A stretch of 64,000 nt of DNA from Phycisphaeraceae bacterium (lineage in GTDB: Bacteria; Planctomycetota; Phycisphaerae; Phycisphaerales; Phycisphaeraceae), in contig JANQSF010000056.1 of the NCBI GenBank assembly GCA_028284155.1, positions 1-64,000 of the forward strand, written 5' to 3'. Below are positions 33,683 to 42,181 of the stretch, in pieces. Position 1 is the stretch's first letter. Each line of letters begins with the position of its first letter. The notes beneath the pieces are model-generated. The model was given only the letters and a program-made list of their open reading frames with translations, was not told the origin of the DNA and ran no database searches. A program made the position numbers and the translations under genes.

Positions 33683-35122
33683 ATGCGCAGCAAAACCCTC
33701 GCCGTCCTTCTTGCCCTGATCTGTGCGACCTCCGCCCACGCTGCGGACTACGTCATCGCCGTGTCGCACGCGACGCACAGCGACCCCGCCTGGAAGCCGG
33801 TCGTCGAGGCGTTGAAGGGCAGGCACGCCGAGAAGGGCGTTCACGTCGCCGTCTACAAGTCGGACGTGGGCGACGTGTTGGCCGAGTTGCGCGAGCATCA
33901 CCCTCGCTTCACCTGCTTCGTCGCGACGCCGGCCGAGGCGACGCGGGCGTTTGTCGGCAAGGTACACCGCCTGACGCGCCATCTCGACGACGACCCGTAC
34001 ACCGACACGCGGTGGGGCGTGCTCACCGGTTTCGACGCGGCCAACGCGCTGCGCATCGCCAAGCACGACAAACCGCTGACCATCCGCAAGGCCGCGTCGG
34101 GCACGGAGATCGAACTCGACCTGTTGCAGCAGGGCATCTGGTATTGCGAGCTGAACAAAAACCACATGGTCCGCAAGGGCAAGGACGGCAAGCCGGCGGC
34201 CGGGAGTGGGCCAAGCGATACGACCAAGGCGCTGGTCGATACGTTGAACGAGTTTCACGCCGACCTGTTCGTGACGTCCGGTCACGCGACGGAGCGCGAC
34301 TGGCAGATCGGCTACCGGTACAAGAACGGCACGTTCCGCAGCAAGGCCGGCGAGTTGTTCGGCCTCGACACCAAGGGCAACCGCTACCCCATCAAGTCGG
34401 ACAACCCGAAGGTGTACATGCCGATCGGCAACTGCCTGATGGGTCACATCGACGGCAAGGACGCGATGGCGCTGGCGTGGATGAACTCGGCCGGCGTCAA
34501 CCAGATGATCGGCTACACCGTCGTGACGTGGTACGGCTACGGCGGGTGGGGCGTGCTCGATTACTTCGTCGAGCAGCCCGGGCGGTACACGTTCCAGGAG
34601 GCGTTCCACGTCAACCATCATGCGTTGATCCACCGGCTGACGACCAACTTCCCGACCTTTGCCGCGGCCGAGATGGACGAGCGCGGGCGGATCCGATTGA
34701 CACAGCGCCCACAACTGAGCGACAACGCCCGCCGCGCCGGCTTGCGGTTGCAGGACGGGCAAGGCCTGCGTTTCGACCGCGACGTCGTCGCGTTTTATGG
34801 CGACCCGGCCTGGGAAGCCCGCGTCGCGCCGAACAAGCTCGCGTGGGACCAGAAGCTGACCGTCAAGGACGGCCTGTACACGCTGACGATCACGCCGAAG
34901 CGCGGGTCGGACACGTTCAAGCCGATCAACACCAACGGCGCGCAGCGTGGCTTCAGGCCGATCGTCGAACTGTTGCCGCATCGGGTCAAAGACATCAAGG
35001 TCGTGAAGGGGGCCGACCTGTCGCCGGTCGTGACGGACGACTTCGTGCTGATCCCGCTGCCGCGCACGACGGACGTGAAGGACGTTTACACCGTGTCGTT
35101 CCGCGCGACGCCGGTGGAGTGA
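33683..35122 (+). CDS. secreted protein, possible clan CD (C25-like) cysteine peptidase
   Basis: The 479-residue product has a clear signal peptide (SKTLAVLLALICATSAHA). The region after it (VHRLTRHLDDDPYTDTRWGVLTGFDAANALRIA) recalls the sub-domain before the catalytic part of gingipain-like peptidases. His201 in FVTSGHATERDW and Cys251 in MPIGNCLMGH each follow a hydrophobic strand, which is the clan CD arrangement (His, then Cys about 50 residues on). The C-terminal 130 residues are beta-rich. The peptidase call is a pattern match, not a recognised family member. It stands alone. Confidence 0.6.
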   Translation: MRSKTLAVLLALICATSAHAADYVIAVSHATHSDPAWKPVVEALKGRHAEKGVHVAVYKSDVGDVLAELREHHPRFTCFVATPAEATRAFVGKVHRLTRHLDDDPYTDTRWGVLTGFDAANALRIAKHDKPLTIRKAASGTEIELDLLQQGIWYCELNKNHMVRKGKDGKPAAGSGPSDTTKALVDTLNEFHADLFVTSGHATERDWQIGYRYKNGTFRSKAGELFGLDTKGNRYPIKSDNPKVYMPIGNCLMGHIDGKDAMALAWMNSAGVNQMIGYTVVTWYGYGGWGVLDYFVEQPGRYTFQEAFHVNHHALIHRLTTNFPTFAAAEMDERGRIRLTQRPQLSDNARRAGLRLQDGQGLRFDRDVVAFYGDPAWEARVAPNKLAWDQKLTVKDGLYTLTITPKRGSDTFKPINTNGAQRGFRPIVELLPHRVKDIKVVKGADLSPVVTDDFVLIPLPRTTDVKDVYTVSFRATPVE

Positions 35123-35400
35123 GGCGTTTGCGGTCTTGAGGCATGCAGCGTCGGGCTTTGTCCGAAAAGTAGGGTGCGCTTCAGCGCACCACGATGAACG
35201 GACCGTTTCCCCGCAGCCTTTGTGCGCTAAAGCGTACCCTACGGGTGGGCCGGTGAGATTTCGTACAAAGCCCTGTACCGGTGCCTCTTAAGCCGGGTCT
35301 GTCCGCAGACCCGGATCGCATAGGACGGTTTGATCCGGGTCTTCGGAATGACCCGGCTTGGGGATGTTGAAAACAACCGCCGGGTATGTGTTCCCCCATT
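35123..35400. repeat. two palindromic elements, families E and F
   Basis: No gene is seen. Family E: GTAGGGTGCGCTTCAGCGC (35169-35190) faces its complement (35221-35242). Family F: AAGCCGGGTCTGTCCGCAG (35290-35317) faces its complement (35332-35359); the same unit appears twice at 17657-17859. They lie between two converging genes. Confidence 0.75.
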
Positions 35401-35442
35401 GAACGACCAAACCCCGCCGGGTGACGGGGTTTGGGGTCGTTC
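35401..35442 (-). terminator. terminator-like hairpin of the LRR-cytochrome gene
   Basis: Arms GAACGACCAAACCCCG and CGGGGTTTGGGGTCGTTC form a stem of about 16 pairs with a two-base bulge. It lies 52 bases beyond the stop of the minus-strand gene at 35494. No T-run follows, so it may protect the 3' end rather than terminate by itself. Confidence 0.65.
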
Positions 35443-35493
35443 GGATTGTCGGATCAGTCGCAGTACTTTTTAGTTTGGCTGACCGCTCCGGTC

Positions 35494-36738
35494 TCACGGC
35501 TTGTGCGCCTGGTGGCAAGCCTTGCAGTCCATGCCCAGTGCCAGGGCTTTCTCGCCCTTCTTGTCGCCCTTGTTTAACAGGGTGACGGCCGCGACGAGCA
35601 CGTCGGTCTTGGCCTTCCAACTGCCGGCGTCGCCCTTGGGGGCCTTGTGCTTCTGCAGCGCGGTGACGTATTCGAGCAGGAGCTTGAGTTCGTCCTTATT
35701 GGCTTTGCCCTCGGACGCCTTCTTCGCCAGGCCGCCCTTCATCGCCTTCTGCATGATCTCGGCGCGGGTGAACTTCGGCGCGTTGGGGTCGACGGGCTTG
35801 GGCTTGGGGGCTTCGGCCTTCCAGCCGAGGTTGATGTAGAGGCCGGGGATCGCGGCTTCGAGTTTCTTCGCAGCGGCGTCGGTGACCTTGGTTTGCCAGA
35901 GGTAGAGCCGCTTGAGTTTCTTGAGCTCTGCCAGCGCCATGATCGACTTGTCGTCGACCTGCGTGCCGTACAGGTTGAGGTAGCGCAGCTCCTGCAGGTT
36001 CTTCAGTTGGCCGAGGCCCTTGCCGGTGATCTTGGTGCGTTCGAGGTGCAGGCGGTGGAGGTTGGTCAGCCCGGCGACGTGCGCCAGCGCGGCGTCGGTG
36101 ACCTGCGTGCCGCCGAGGTCGAGGTCGACGAGGTTGGTCATCGGCTTGACGACGGCGATGTCGCTGTCCTTAATCTCCTTGCCGTGCAGGCTGAAGTCGA
36201 CGCGTAGCCAGTTAGTGTTCTGCGCGAGGCGCATCGCCAGCGCGCCCTTGGCCTGCGCGTCGGACACAGCCTTCTTCTCGGCGTCGGTGATCGGCTTACC
36301 CGGCGTGTTCAGCGGGTCCGGCGGTGGGCCGGCCTTCTTGGGGAACTTCAGGTCGACGCCGTCCGGCCAATTGGCGCCTTCCTTGATCCAAGTCTTGATC
36401 AGTTCGATCTGCTCCTTGGTCAGCGGGTCGCCCTTGGCGGGCATGATGTCCGGGTCGCCGGCCGGCAGGGTGATGAGTTCGACGATGTAGCTCTCGTCCG
36501 GCTTGCCCTTGATGACGGCCTCGCCGTCGGAGCCTTTGAAGAACGACGCCTTCGTGTGCATGTCGTACTTGCCCTTGGGCTTGACCGGACCGTGGCACTC
36601 GGTGCAGCGGGCTTCGAAGATCGGTTTGATCTGCTTGTTGAAATCGACAGCGGCCTCGGAGTGGCCGGTCAGTCCGACCATGATGAAGGTCACGGCGAGG
36701 GCAAGGGTCTGAAGGCGACGTGTTCTGCGACAAAGCAT
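35494..36738 (-). CDS. secreted cytochrome c-LRR fusion protein
   Basis: ATG 36738 has GGAG eight bases upstream and opens a signal peptide (LQTLALAVTFIMVGLTG); the frame extends 51 codons further without signal. Of 414 residues, 32-130 are a planctomycete-type cytochrome c domain with CTECH at 45-49 and the distal ligand in DIMPAKG; about 195-320 hold leucine-rich repeats (LVDLDLGGTQVTDAALAHVAG, LRYLNLYGTQVDDKSIM); and the end has a second haem motif, CKACH at 405-409, in MDCKACHQAHKP. A periplasmic electron-transfer protein with a protein- or sugar-binding LRR is implied. Confidence 0.87.
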   Translation of the reverse strand: MLCRRTRRLQTLALAVTFIMVGLTGHSEAAVDFNKQIKPIFEARCTECHGPVKPKGKYDMHTKASFFKGSDGEAVIKGKPDESYIVELITLPAGDPDIMPAKGDPLTKEQIELIKTWIKEGANWPDGVDLKFPKKAGPPPDPLNTPGKPITDAEKKAVSDAQAKGALAMRLAQNTNWLRVDFSLHGKEIKDSDIAVVKPMTNLVDLDLGGTQVTDAALAHVAGLTNLHRLHLERTKITGKGLGQLKNLQELRYLNLYGTQVDDKSIMALAELKKLKRLYLWQTKVTDAAAKKLEAAIPGLYINLGWKAEAPKPKPVDPNAPKFTRAEIMQKAMKGGLAKKASEGKANKDELKLLLEYVTALQKHKAPKGDAGSWKAKTDVLVAAVTLLNKGDKKGEKALALGMDCKACHQAHKP

Positions 36739-37170
36739 GTCGTTCTCCGGGGTGGTGACGTGGTCGGCCCGCCGACGACTTCGGTCGAGCGGGTCCACCA
36801 GATTAACGCATGGCGATCTTATGCGCCAAGAGCTCTGTTTAGTTGCTACTTTGTGTCGGACGGTTTGGGTCTGCGACTGCATGTCTCGCAAGCAATCCGG
36901 GGATGGGGGCCAATTGGGGTCTTTCCCTTACCCGAGGTGGGTGTTTTAAAGTCTAAGTCTCTGTTCGACATGAGTTTGACAGTCAGTGCCGACATGGGTT
37001 AGTGAACGAGATTGGCTCAATTCGGAGCAAATTGGCGGACAATCGGAATTCGGCTCTGGTAGTCTGGCCGTCAGCTGTGACGCATTCGCCGGCCCGATGG
37101 TCGGCGCGGCAGGCATCCGGATCGTGGGATTGATGAGCATTGACGCCACCCTTGTCAAGGAGTCTATTTG
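36739..37170. other. 432-base divergent intergenic region
   Basis: This stretch separates the divergent LRR-cytochrome and LamG genes. It is visibly more A/T-rich than average and carries no palindromic repeat, unlike most gaps here. A TTGACA at 36976 is followed 17 bases later by TTAGTG, a poor -10, so I do not call a promoter. It probably holds the regulatory sites of both genes. Confidence 0.5.
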
Positions 37171-38781
37171 ATGAGAGCTTTCAATCTGGCCCTGGCTTGT
37201 ATCGCATTGGTCATGGTGTTTGTTGCGCCGGCCCATGCGGTGATCACGAACGCCGATATCGCTGCGTGGTACAGGTTGGACGGTGATGCGATGGACAGCA
37301 GCGGCAACGGTGCACATGGTGTTAACAGCGGCGCAGCGTTCGTCGCCGACGGTGTGCGCGGCACGGTTGCGTCATTTAACGGGACGAGCAGTTCGATCAA
37401 TGTGTCGTCCAGCGGTTTCAGTGTGACCGAGCACCCGAACCTGGGATTCTCGACAGCGTTCTGGATCAAGCCGACCGCGCGTCAGGACTTTAACCCTGGT
37501 GGCGCGATCGATGTCAATCCGCTCATGGGTGGTACCGGTCCGACTCGCGGCGTGGTTGAGATCGTCGGCCATGGATCGTGGGGCGGCATGGGTGGCTCCA
37601 GTGCATACGGCGGCGTTGGTGTAAATTCTGGCGGCGGTGCGGGAAGCACGGGCAAACTCGCCGCTGTCGATCTTTACGACGGCAACTGGCATCACGTCTT
37701 GATCCAGTGGGAAGACCCGGACGGTTCGATTGCGGGCAACACTGGCGCGGATGCGCAGGTCTTCATCGACGGTACTCCTGCGCTCGACGCCAACGGCGGA
37801 ACGTACAACGGCAACAACGGCAACACTAACCCGGCGCAGTTTGTGTTGGGTGGGCCGGTAGTCTTTTCCAACGGTGGGGGGCAGAACAAGTACTACAACG
37901 GTCTGATGTCGGACGTGTTGTTCTTCAACCGGCAACTCACCGCACAGGAAGCGATCGAGGCGATGGCTTACCCGGCCGCCGCGCCGCCACCGCCGCCGGT
38001 GCCCTTCAACTACGACACCGAGGTGCTGATGGACAACCCGGTGGTCTATTACCGCTTCGACGAAGCCCCAGGCGCGCCGATGGCGATCGACTCGTCGGGC
38101 AACGGCAACGACGGGACGTACCTGGGCGGGGTGACGCTGGGCGGCCCCGGTGCGACGCCGCACTTGAGCGGCGCGGCCGAGTTCGACGGCTCATCCGGTT
38201 GGGTCGATGTGCCGGCGCTGGCGCCGGGCGGCCTGGCCCAAAGCACGGTCGAATTCTGGGTCAACGCCGACGCGCTGGCGGGCGGTTGCTGCACGTCGAT
38301 CTTCTCGACCGACACGTTCGGTGGCGGCAACCTGCACTTCAACCTGAAGGGTGGGCTTGACATCGAGCACGCCATCGCCGGTGGTGGGCCGAACAACGCG
38401 AACACGCCCGACGGCGCGATCAGCTTTGACGAGTGGGCCCACGTCGTGGCGACGTATGACACGCTCAACGGCGGCGAGGTGCTCTTCTATGTCAACGGTC
38501 AACTGCTGGCCACGTCGGCTCACAACAACGCGAACATGATGACGCTGGTCGACGCGGCCATCGGCGCATGGAATCAGAACGGCAGCAATGTCCAACGGTT
38601 CTTCAACGGCGAGTTGGACGAGTTTGCGATCTACGATTCGATCCTTGCGCCGGAGCGCATCGAGGCGCACTACCTGGCCCGCGATGGCGCGACAGCCGGC
38701 ATCCCCGAGCCGGCGACGGCGACGCTCGCGTTGCTCGGTTTGCTGGGCCTTGCAGGCCGACACCGACGGTGTCATGCCTGA
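37171..38781 (+). CDS. double LamG-domain protein with PEP-CTERM sorting signal
   Basis: The ATG at 37171 has AAGGAG eight bases upstream (an in-frame TTG precedes it) and begins a signal peptide (FNLALACIALVMVFVAPAHA). The 536-residue product has two concanavalin/LamG domains, about 25-265 (AWYRLDGDAMDSSGNG opening, WHHVLIQWED) and 285-505 (VYYRFDEAPGAPMAIDSSG, EWAHVVATYD), joined by a Pro-rich linker. The tail IPEPATATLALLGLLGLAGR plus basic residues is a PEP-CTERM signal, so it should be processed by an exosortase and end in the outer envelope. Probably a surface glycan-binding protein. Confidence 0.9.
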   Translation: MRAFNLALACIALVMVFVAPAHAVITNADIAAWYRLDGDAMDSSGNGAHGVNSGAAFVADGVRGTVASFNGTSSSINVSSSGFSVTEHPNLGFSTAFWIKPTARQDFNPGGAIDVNPLMGGTGPTRGVVEIVGHGSWGGMGGSSAYGGVGVNSGGGAGSTGKLAAVDLYDGNWHHVLIQWEDPDGSIAGNTGADAQVFIDGTPALDANGGTYNGNNGNTNPAQFVLGGPVVFSNGGGQNKYYNGLMSDVLFFNRQLTAQEAIEAMAYPAAAPPPPPVPFNYDTEVLMDNPVVYYRFDEAPGAPMAIDSSGNGNDGTYLGGVTLGGPGATPHLSGAAEFDGSSGWVDVPALAPGGLAQSTVEFWVNADALAGGCCTSIFSTDTFGGGNLHFNLKGGLDIEHAIAGGGPNNANTPDGAISFDEWAHVVATYDTLNGGEVLFYVNGQLLATSAHNNANMMTLVDAAIGAWNQNGSNVQRFFNGELDEFAIYDSILAPERIEAHYLARDGATAGIPEPATATLALLGLLGLAGRHRRCHA

Positions 38782-38808
38782 GTCGCACGCGATTGATTGA
38801 TCATCAAC

Positions 38809-38838
38809 CAACCCTCCGCCGTGATCGGCGGAGGGTTG
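38809..38838 (+). terminator. intrinsic terminator after the LamG gene
   Basis: Perfect twelve-base arms CAACCCTCCGCC and GGCGGAGGGTTG enclose a six-base loop and are followed by TTGTTTATC. It lies 27 bases behind the stop codon. Confidence 0.9.
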
Positions 38839-38898
38839 TTGTTTATCATTCGACTGAACTTCACACATGTGTCCCGCGAAGTACCCGGGAGGTCGTGA

Positions 38899-39357
38899 GT
38901 GTTCTGTAGGGCATGCAATTACGATCTGCGTGGCTTGAAGCGCCGGCGATGTCCGGAGTGTGGGCGATCGTTTCATCCGGAGTTTTCATGGACCTACCTT
39001 GATCGCATCCCGAGCGTGAGGCATCGGCTGAGGTGGGTGTGGCGGCCGTTTCTCGTCGTCCTGATTGCCTTTATGCACGCGTCTTTTCTGGTCAGCGGTC
39101 TGCCCAATCGAATGCCGGTCCTGTTTCTTGTCGAGTCGGCATTCTGGATGACGGCGTTTTGCATTTATATGCCCAAGTGGTTTGTGCCATTGATTATCTG
39201 GGTCGTCCTTACGGGTGTGGACGTAGCGGTCGCCGATGTTGTCGAGGCGCAACCCGTGTGGCGACTTGCATCTTGGGTGTTTCAACTCCTTCTTGGGTAC
39301 CTGGTGGTATTGGCCAAACGGGCGGAATCACGCCCGGGCGTCGTTGATGAGGTGTAA
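38899..39357 (+). CDS. zinc-ribbon membrane protein, function unknown
   Basis: The 152-residue product begins FCRACNYDLRGLKRRRCPECGRSF, a four-Cys ribbon of the form recurrent in planctomycete membrane proteins, followed by three or four hydrophobic segments and a short polar tail. GGGAGG lies six bases before the GTG start. Codon use is more A/T-rich than that of the flanking LamG and DUF1549 genes. It lies behind a strong terminator and is probably transcribed alone. No function can be assigned. Confidence 0.7.
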   Translation: MFCRACNYDLRGLKRRRCPECGRSFHPEFSWTYLDRIPSVRHRLRWVWRPFLVVLIAFMHASFLVSGLPNRMPVLFLVESAFWMTAFCIYMPKWFVPLIIWVVLTGVDVAVADVVEAQPVWRLASWVFQLLLGYLVVLAKRAESRPGVVDEV

Positions 39358-39595
39358 CCCCCATGCGACGCGCGGCAACCACCTACAGGGCACGTTCCTG
39401 GCGGGGCAAAGGCCTGCTCCGCGGCCCTCGCTCCGCTGATGCAACGTCAGTGTAAACCGACCTTTAGGGAAGAAAATGGTCGACCCCGCCCCGTGGAGCT
39501 TGAGTTCGACCCGTGGATGACCTGATAATAACCCCGACAGCCCGTTACGCTGTTTGGTTTTAAGGATGGTTCTGTGTAGATCAAGGAGTCGGCGT

Positions 39596-41755
39596 GTGAC
39601 ACAGTTGCGAATCCGCCAGGCGTTCCTGACCTCTCTTGCAGTGCTCCTGACCGTCGGCCTCGTCTGGGCCGAGTCGGCCCGGGCGGCGACCCCGCTCGAT
39701 CGGGCCATCGCGGCTGACAATCAGGGCAAATCTAACCTGACCGTCGTCCCCGTCATCGACGACTTGGCCTACCTTCGGCGGGTCACGGTCGACCTGATCG
39801 GGCGCATTCCGACGGACAAGGAAATCCAGCAGTACCTGCGCTGGTCGCCGAGCGAGCGTCGCGGCAAGGTCGTTGACAAGCTCATGGATGACGCGCGGTT
39901 CGCCGACCGTTGGACGGTCTTCTTCGCAGACATGCTCCGCATCCGCACGCGAGCCACGGGCGGGCAGCAGTTGCTTGCTTACGTTCACAAGGCGGTGCGC
40001 GACGACAAGCCTTACGACGAGTTGGCGCACGAGTTGATCTCAGCCAACGGCAAGTCGTCTGTGACGCCGGCCGTCGGCTTCGTGCTGGGCGACAACGCCG
40101 AGCCGATGGCGTTGGCCGGCGCGACGGCGCAGACTTTCATGGGCATCCGCATCGCCTGTGCCGAGTGCCACGACCACCCGTTCGACGAGTGGACGCAGAA
40201 GCAGTTCTACGGCTTCGCCGCGTACTTCGGGAAGACACGCCGCGTGCAGAGCCGTTTCTCGCGGAGCATCTACACGACCGAAGGCAAGGAGATGACCGTG
40301 CTCTGGCCGCCCGAGCGGCAAAAGCCCGAGTCGCGTTCGCCGGTCGAGCCGAAGTTCCCGTTCGAGTTAATCAGCTACAAGCAGACGCCGAGCCACATCG
40401 CGCGCCTGGAAGCCAAGCGTCGCGCGATCGCGGCGCGCGAAGCGGGCAAGGTCAGCGCGGAAGCGGGCGTTGATATTGACGACCTGGTCGATTCCGCCAA
40501 TGCGACCGTGGACCGCAAGCGCGGCGACTTCGACGTCGCGGCCGAGGCCAAACGCGACCTGCGCAAGATCAACACGCAGGCCGACCTCTACACCGAGAGC
40601 CAACTGCGGCAGCGGTTAGCTGAACTGGTGACCGACCCGCGTAACCGGTACTTCAGCCAGTCGTTCGTCAACCGCGTATGGAACGAGATGATGGGTCGCG
40701 GGTTCGTGAACCCGATCGACGACTTCAGCAACGAAAACCCGCCGAGCCACCCGAAGGCGCTCGCGCACCTGGCGGACGAGTTCATCGCTTCCGGCTACTC
40801 GCTCAAGTCGCTGGTCAAGCTGATCGTCACGAGTGACACGTACAGCCGCGGACACCTATCGGCCGACGTGTCGAACAAGGTTCGGATGGCGTCGGAGAAC
40901 GCGTTCACCGCGACGCCGATCCGCCGCATGATCAGCGAGGTGCTGTACGACTCGGTCGTCGTGGCCGGACACCTCGAAGAGCTGAAGTGGAACAAGGGCG
41001 AGAACGTCCGCACGTTCCGCGAGCGCATCCGCGTGATCATCGGTGAAGAAAAGGTCGAGAACGAACCGGAAGCGCCCAAGCTGCCCGCGTCCGTCACCGG
41101 CGCAACGGGCGACAACGCGATGGCGAACAAAATGGCCAACGGTCAAAAGCCCGGCAAGGGTTACGACCTGGAGAAGTCGGTCGAGATCGACTTCGACAAG
41201 GCCCTGATGGCCAAGGACGACGAGCCGCAGATTCAGATGATGGCCGTCAAGAGCAAGGAACAGATCGAGGCCGAGCGCATGGCCGCCGAGGCCGCGATGC
41301 GTCGCCAGCGCACGCGTTACCAGTACACCTACAAGTGGCGTGAGTACCAGCGTGACGACAACCCGCAGTACGGCACGTCGATGCGCATGGCCACGCCGGC
41401 GCCTCGCCCGCACTTCCTCCGCGTGTTCGGCCAACCCGGCCGCGAGGAACTGGGCGACTTCCGCGAGCACGCCCCGAGCATGCGTCAGGCGTTGATGATG
41501 CTCAACGGCAAGCTGACGCACGAGGCGTCACGCGTCGGCACACTCGAGCCGATGCACCGCCTGATGGTCGGCCCGAAGGCCAACCTCGACGCCGCGATTA
41601 AGCTCGCTTACCGAGAGATCTACACCCGCGAGCCAAACGCCGCCGAGGTGGCTGAGGCCAAGGCCATCATCAAGGACGCCGACAGCGATCTGGAGGGCAT
41701 GGCGGACCTGCGTTGGGTGATGCTGAATAGTCACGAGTTTAGATACCTGCCGTGA
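39596..41755 (+). CDS. secreted DUF1549/DUF1553 protein with haem-c motif
   Basis: GTG 39596 with AAGGAG seven bases upstream opens a signal peptide (QAFLTSLAVLLTVGLVW, cleavage near SARA). In the 719 residues, DUF1549 comes first (YLRRVTVDLIGRIPTDKEI, RFADRWTVFFADMLR, IRIACAECHDHPFDEW with a CxxCH haem site), then DUF1553 (FVNRVWNEMMGRGFVNPIDDF, PSHPKALAHLADEF, KLIVTSDTYSR, ending WVMLNSHEFRYLP). A Lys/Glu/Met-rich stretch of about 100 residues lies inside DUF1553. The family is typical of planctomycetes and is almost always followed by DUF1501. The function is unknown, likely periplasmic redox-linked polymer breakdown. Confidence 0.93.
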   Translation: MTQLRIRQAFLTSLAVLLTVGLVWAESARAATPLDRAIAADNQGKSNLTVVPVIDDLAYLRRVTVDLIGRIPTDKEIQQYLRWSPSERRGKVVDKLMDDARFADRWTVFFADMLRIRTRATGGQQLLAYVHKAVRDDKPYDELAHELISANGKSSVTPAVGFVLGDNAEPMALAGATAQTFMGIRIACAECHDHPFDEWTQKQFYGFAAYFGKTRRVQSRFSRSIYTTEGKEMTVLWPPERQKPESRSPVEPKFPFELISYKQTPSHIARLEAKRRAIAAREAGKVSAEAGVDIDDLVDSANATVDRKRGDFDVAAEAKRDLRKINTQADLYTESQLRQRLAELVTDPRNRYFSQSFVNRVWNEMMGRGFVNPIDDFSNENPPSHPKALAHLADEFIASGYSLKSLVKLIVTSDTYSRGHLSADVSNKVRMASENAFTATPIRRMISEVLYDSVVVAGHLEELKWNKGENVRTFRERIRVIIGEEKVENEPEAPKLPASVTGATGDNAMANKMANGQKPGKGYDLEKSVEIDFDKALMAKDDEPQIQMMAVKSKEQIEAERMAAEAAMRRQRTRYQYTYKWREYQRDDNPQYGTSMRMATPAPRPHFLRVFGQPGREELGDFREHAPSMRQALMMLNGKLTHEASRVGTLEPMHRLMVGPKANLDAAIKLAYREIYTREPNAAEVAEAKAIIKDADSDLEGMADLRWVMLNSHEFRYLP

Positions 41756-41760
41756 TGCGG

Positions 41761-42162
41761 AATGACGAATGTCGAACTTCAAATGTCGAGAGAATGACGA
41801 AGTTCGAATGACGAGTTGTAGTGGCCGGTAATGAAGGTTAGTTTGATGCGGTACAGCGAAAAAGACCTACAGACTGTTAGTCAGTTCGCGTCACTGCTTG
41901 TGATCGTTGGTTTGTTGATATTGATCGTAAGTGGACCTGCGATGTTCATGCTGGCCGGGCCTGTGTCCCCGCCGCCAGAGGTCCACTTTCTTGTAGGACT
42001 TGTATTGACCTGTTTGGCTTATGCCTTGCGATTGAAAATCCGTGAGATCAGCCAAGCGGGCGGTATCGAACCGGCCATGACAACCAAGACATGACTGAGT
42101 TCAACGAACAACCTTTGATTTTTGTGCTTCGACATTGTTTCGACATTTGACATTCGACATTT
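41761..42162. repeat. family D inverted arms enclosing a small gene
   Basis: The left arm (41761-41815) carries CTTCAAATGTCGAGAGAATG; the right arm (42121-42162) carries its near complement TTGTTTCGACATTTGACATT. The gene at 41831-42094 lies between them. At 25045-25208 the same arms enclose only about 50 bases. Confidence 0.75.
41831..42094 (+). CDS. small two-segment membrane protein, function unknown
   Basis: The 87-residue product has a short polar start, two hydrophobic segments (LLVIVGLLILIVSGPAMFML and FLVGLVLTCLAYAL) and a basic end. It is A/T-rich relative to the DUF1549/1553 and DUF1501 genes on either side, which normally sit next to each other. Inverted family D arms flank it, so it looks like a small insertion. 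I do not recognise the family; it may be a membrane-acting accessory or just a fortuitous cargo. Confidence 0.55.
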   Translation: MKVSLMRYSEKDLQTVSQFASLLVIVGLLILIVSGPAMFMLAGPVSPPPEVHFLVGLVLTCLAYALRLKIREISQAGGIEPAMTTKT

Positions 42163-42181
42163 ACCCACTTGGGAGTTCCAC

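Noticed and set aside
33634..35139. 501-codon plus-strand frame overlapping the possible peptidase gene
   Set aside because: It is a +1-type shadow rich in Arg, Gly and Pro; the other frame has a signal peptide and normal composition.
36976..37004. Sigma-70 promoter for the LamG gene
   Set aside because: TTGACA is perfect, but the hexamer 17 bases later (TTAGTG) is a poor -10, and the start codon is 165 bases away.
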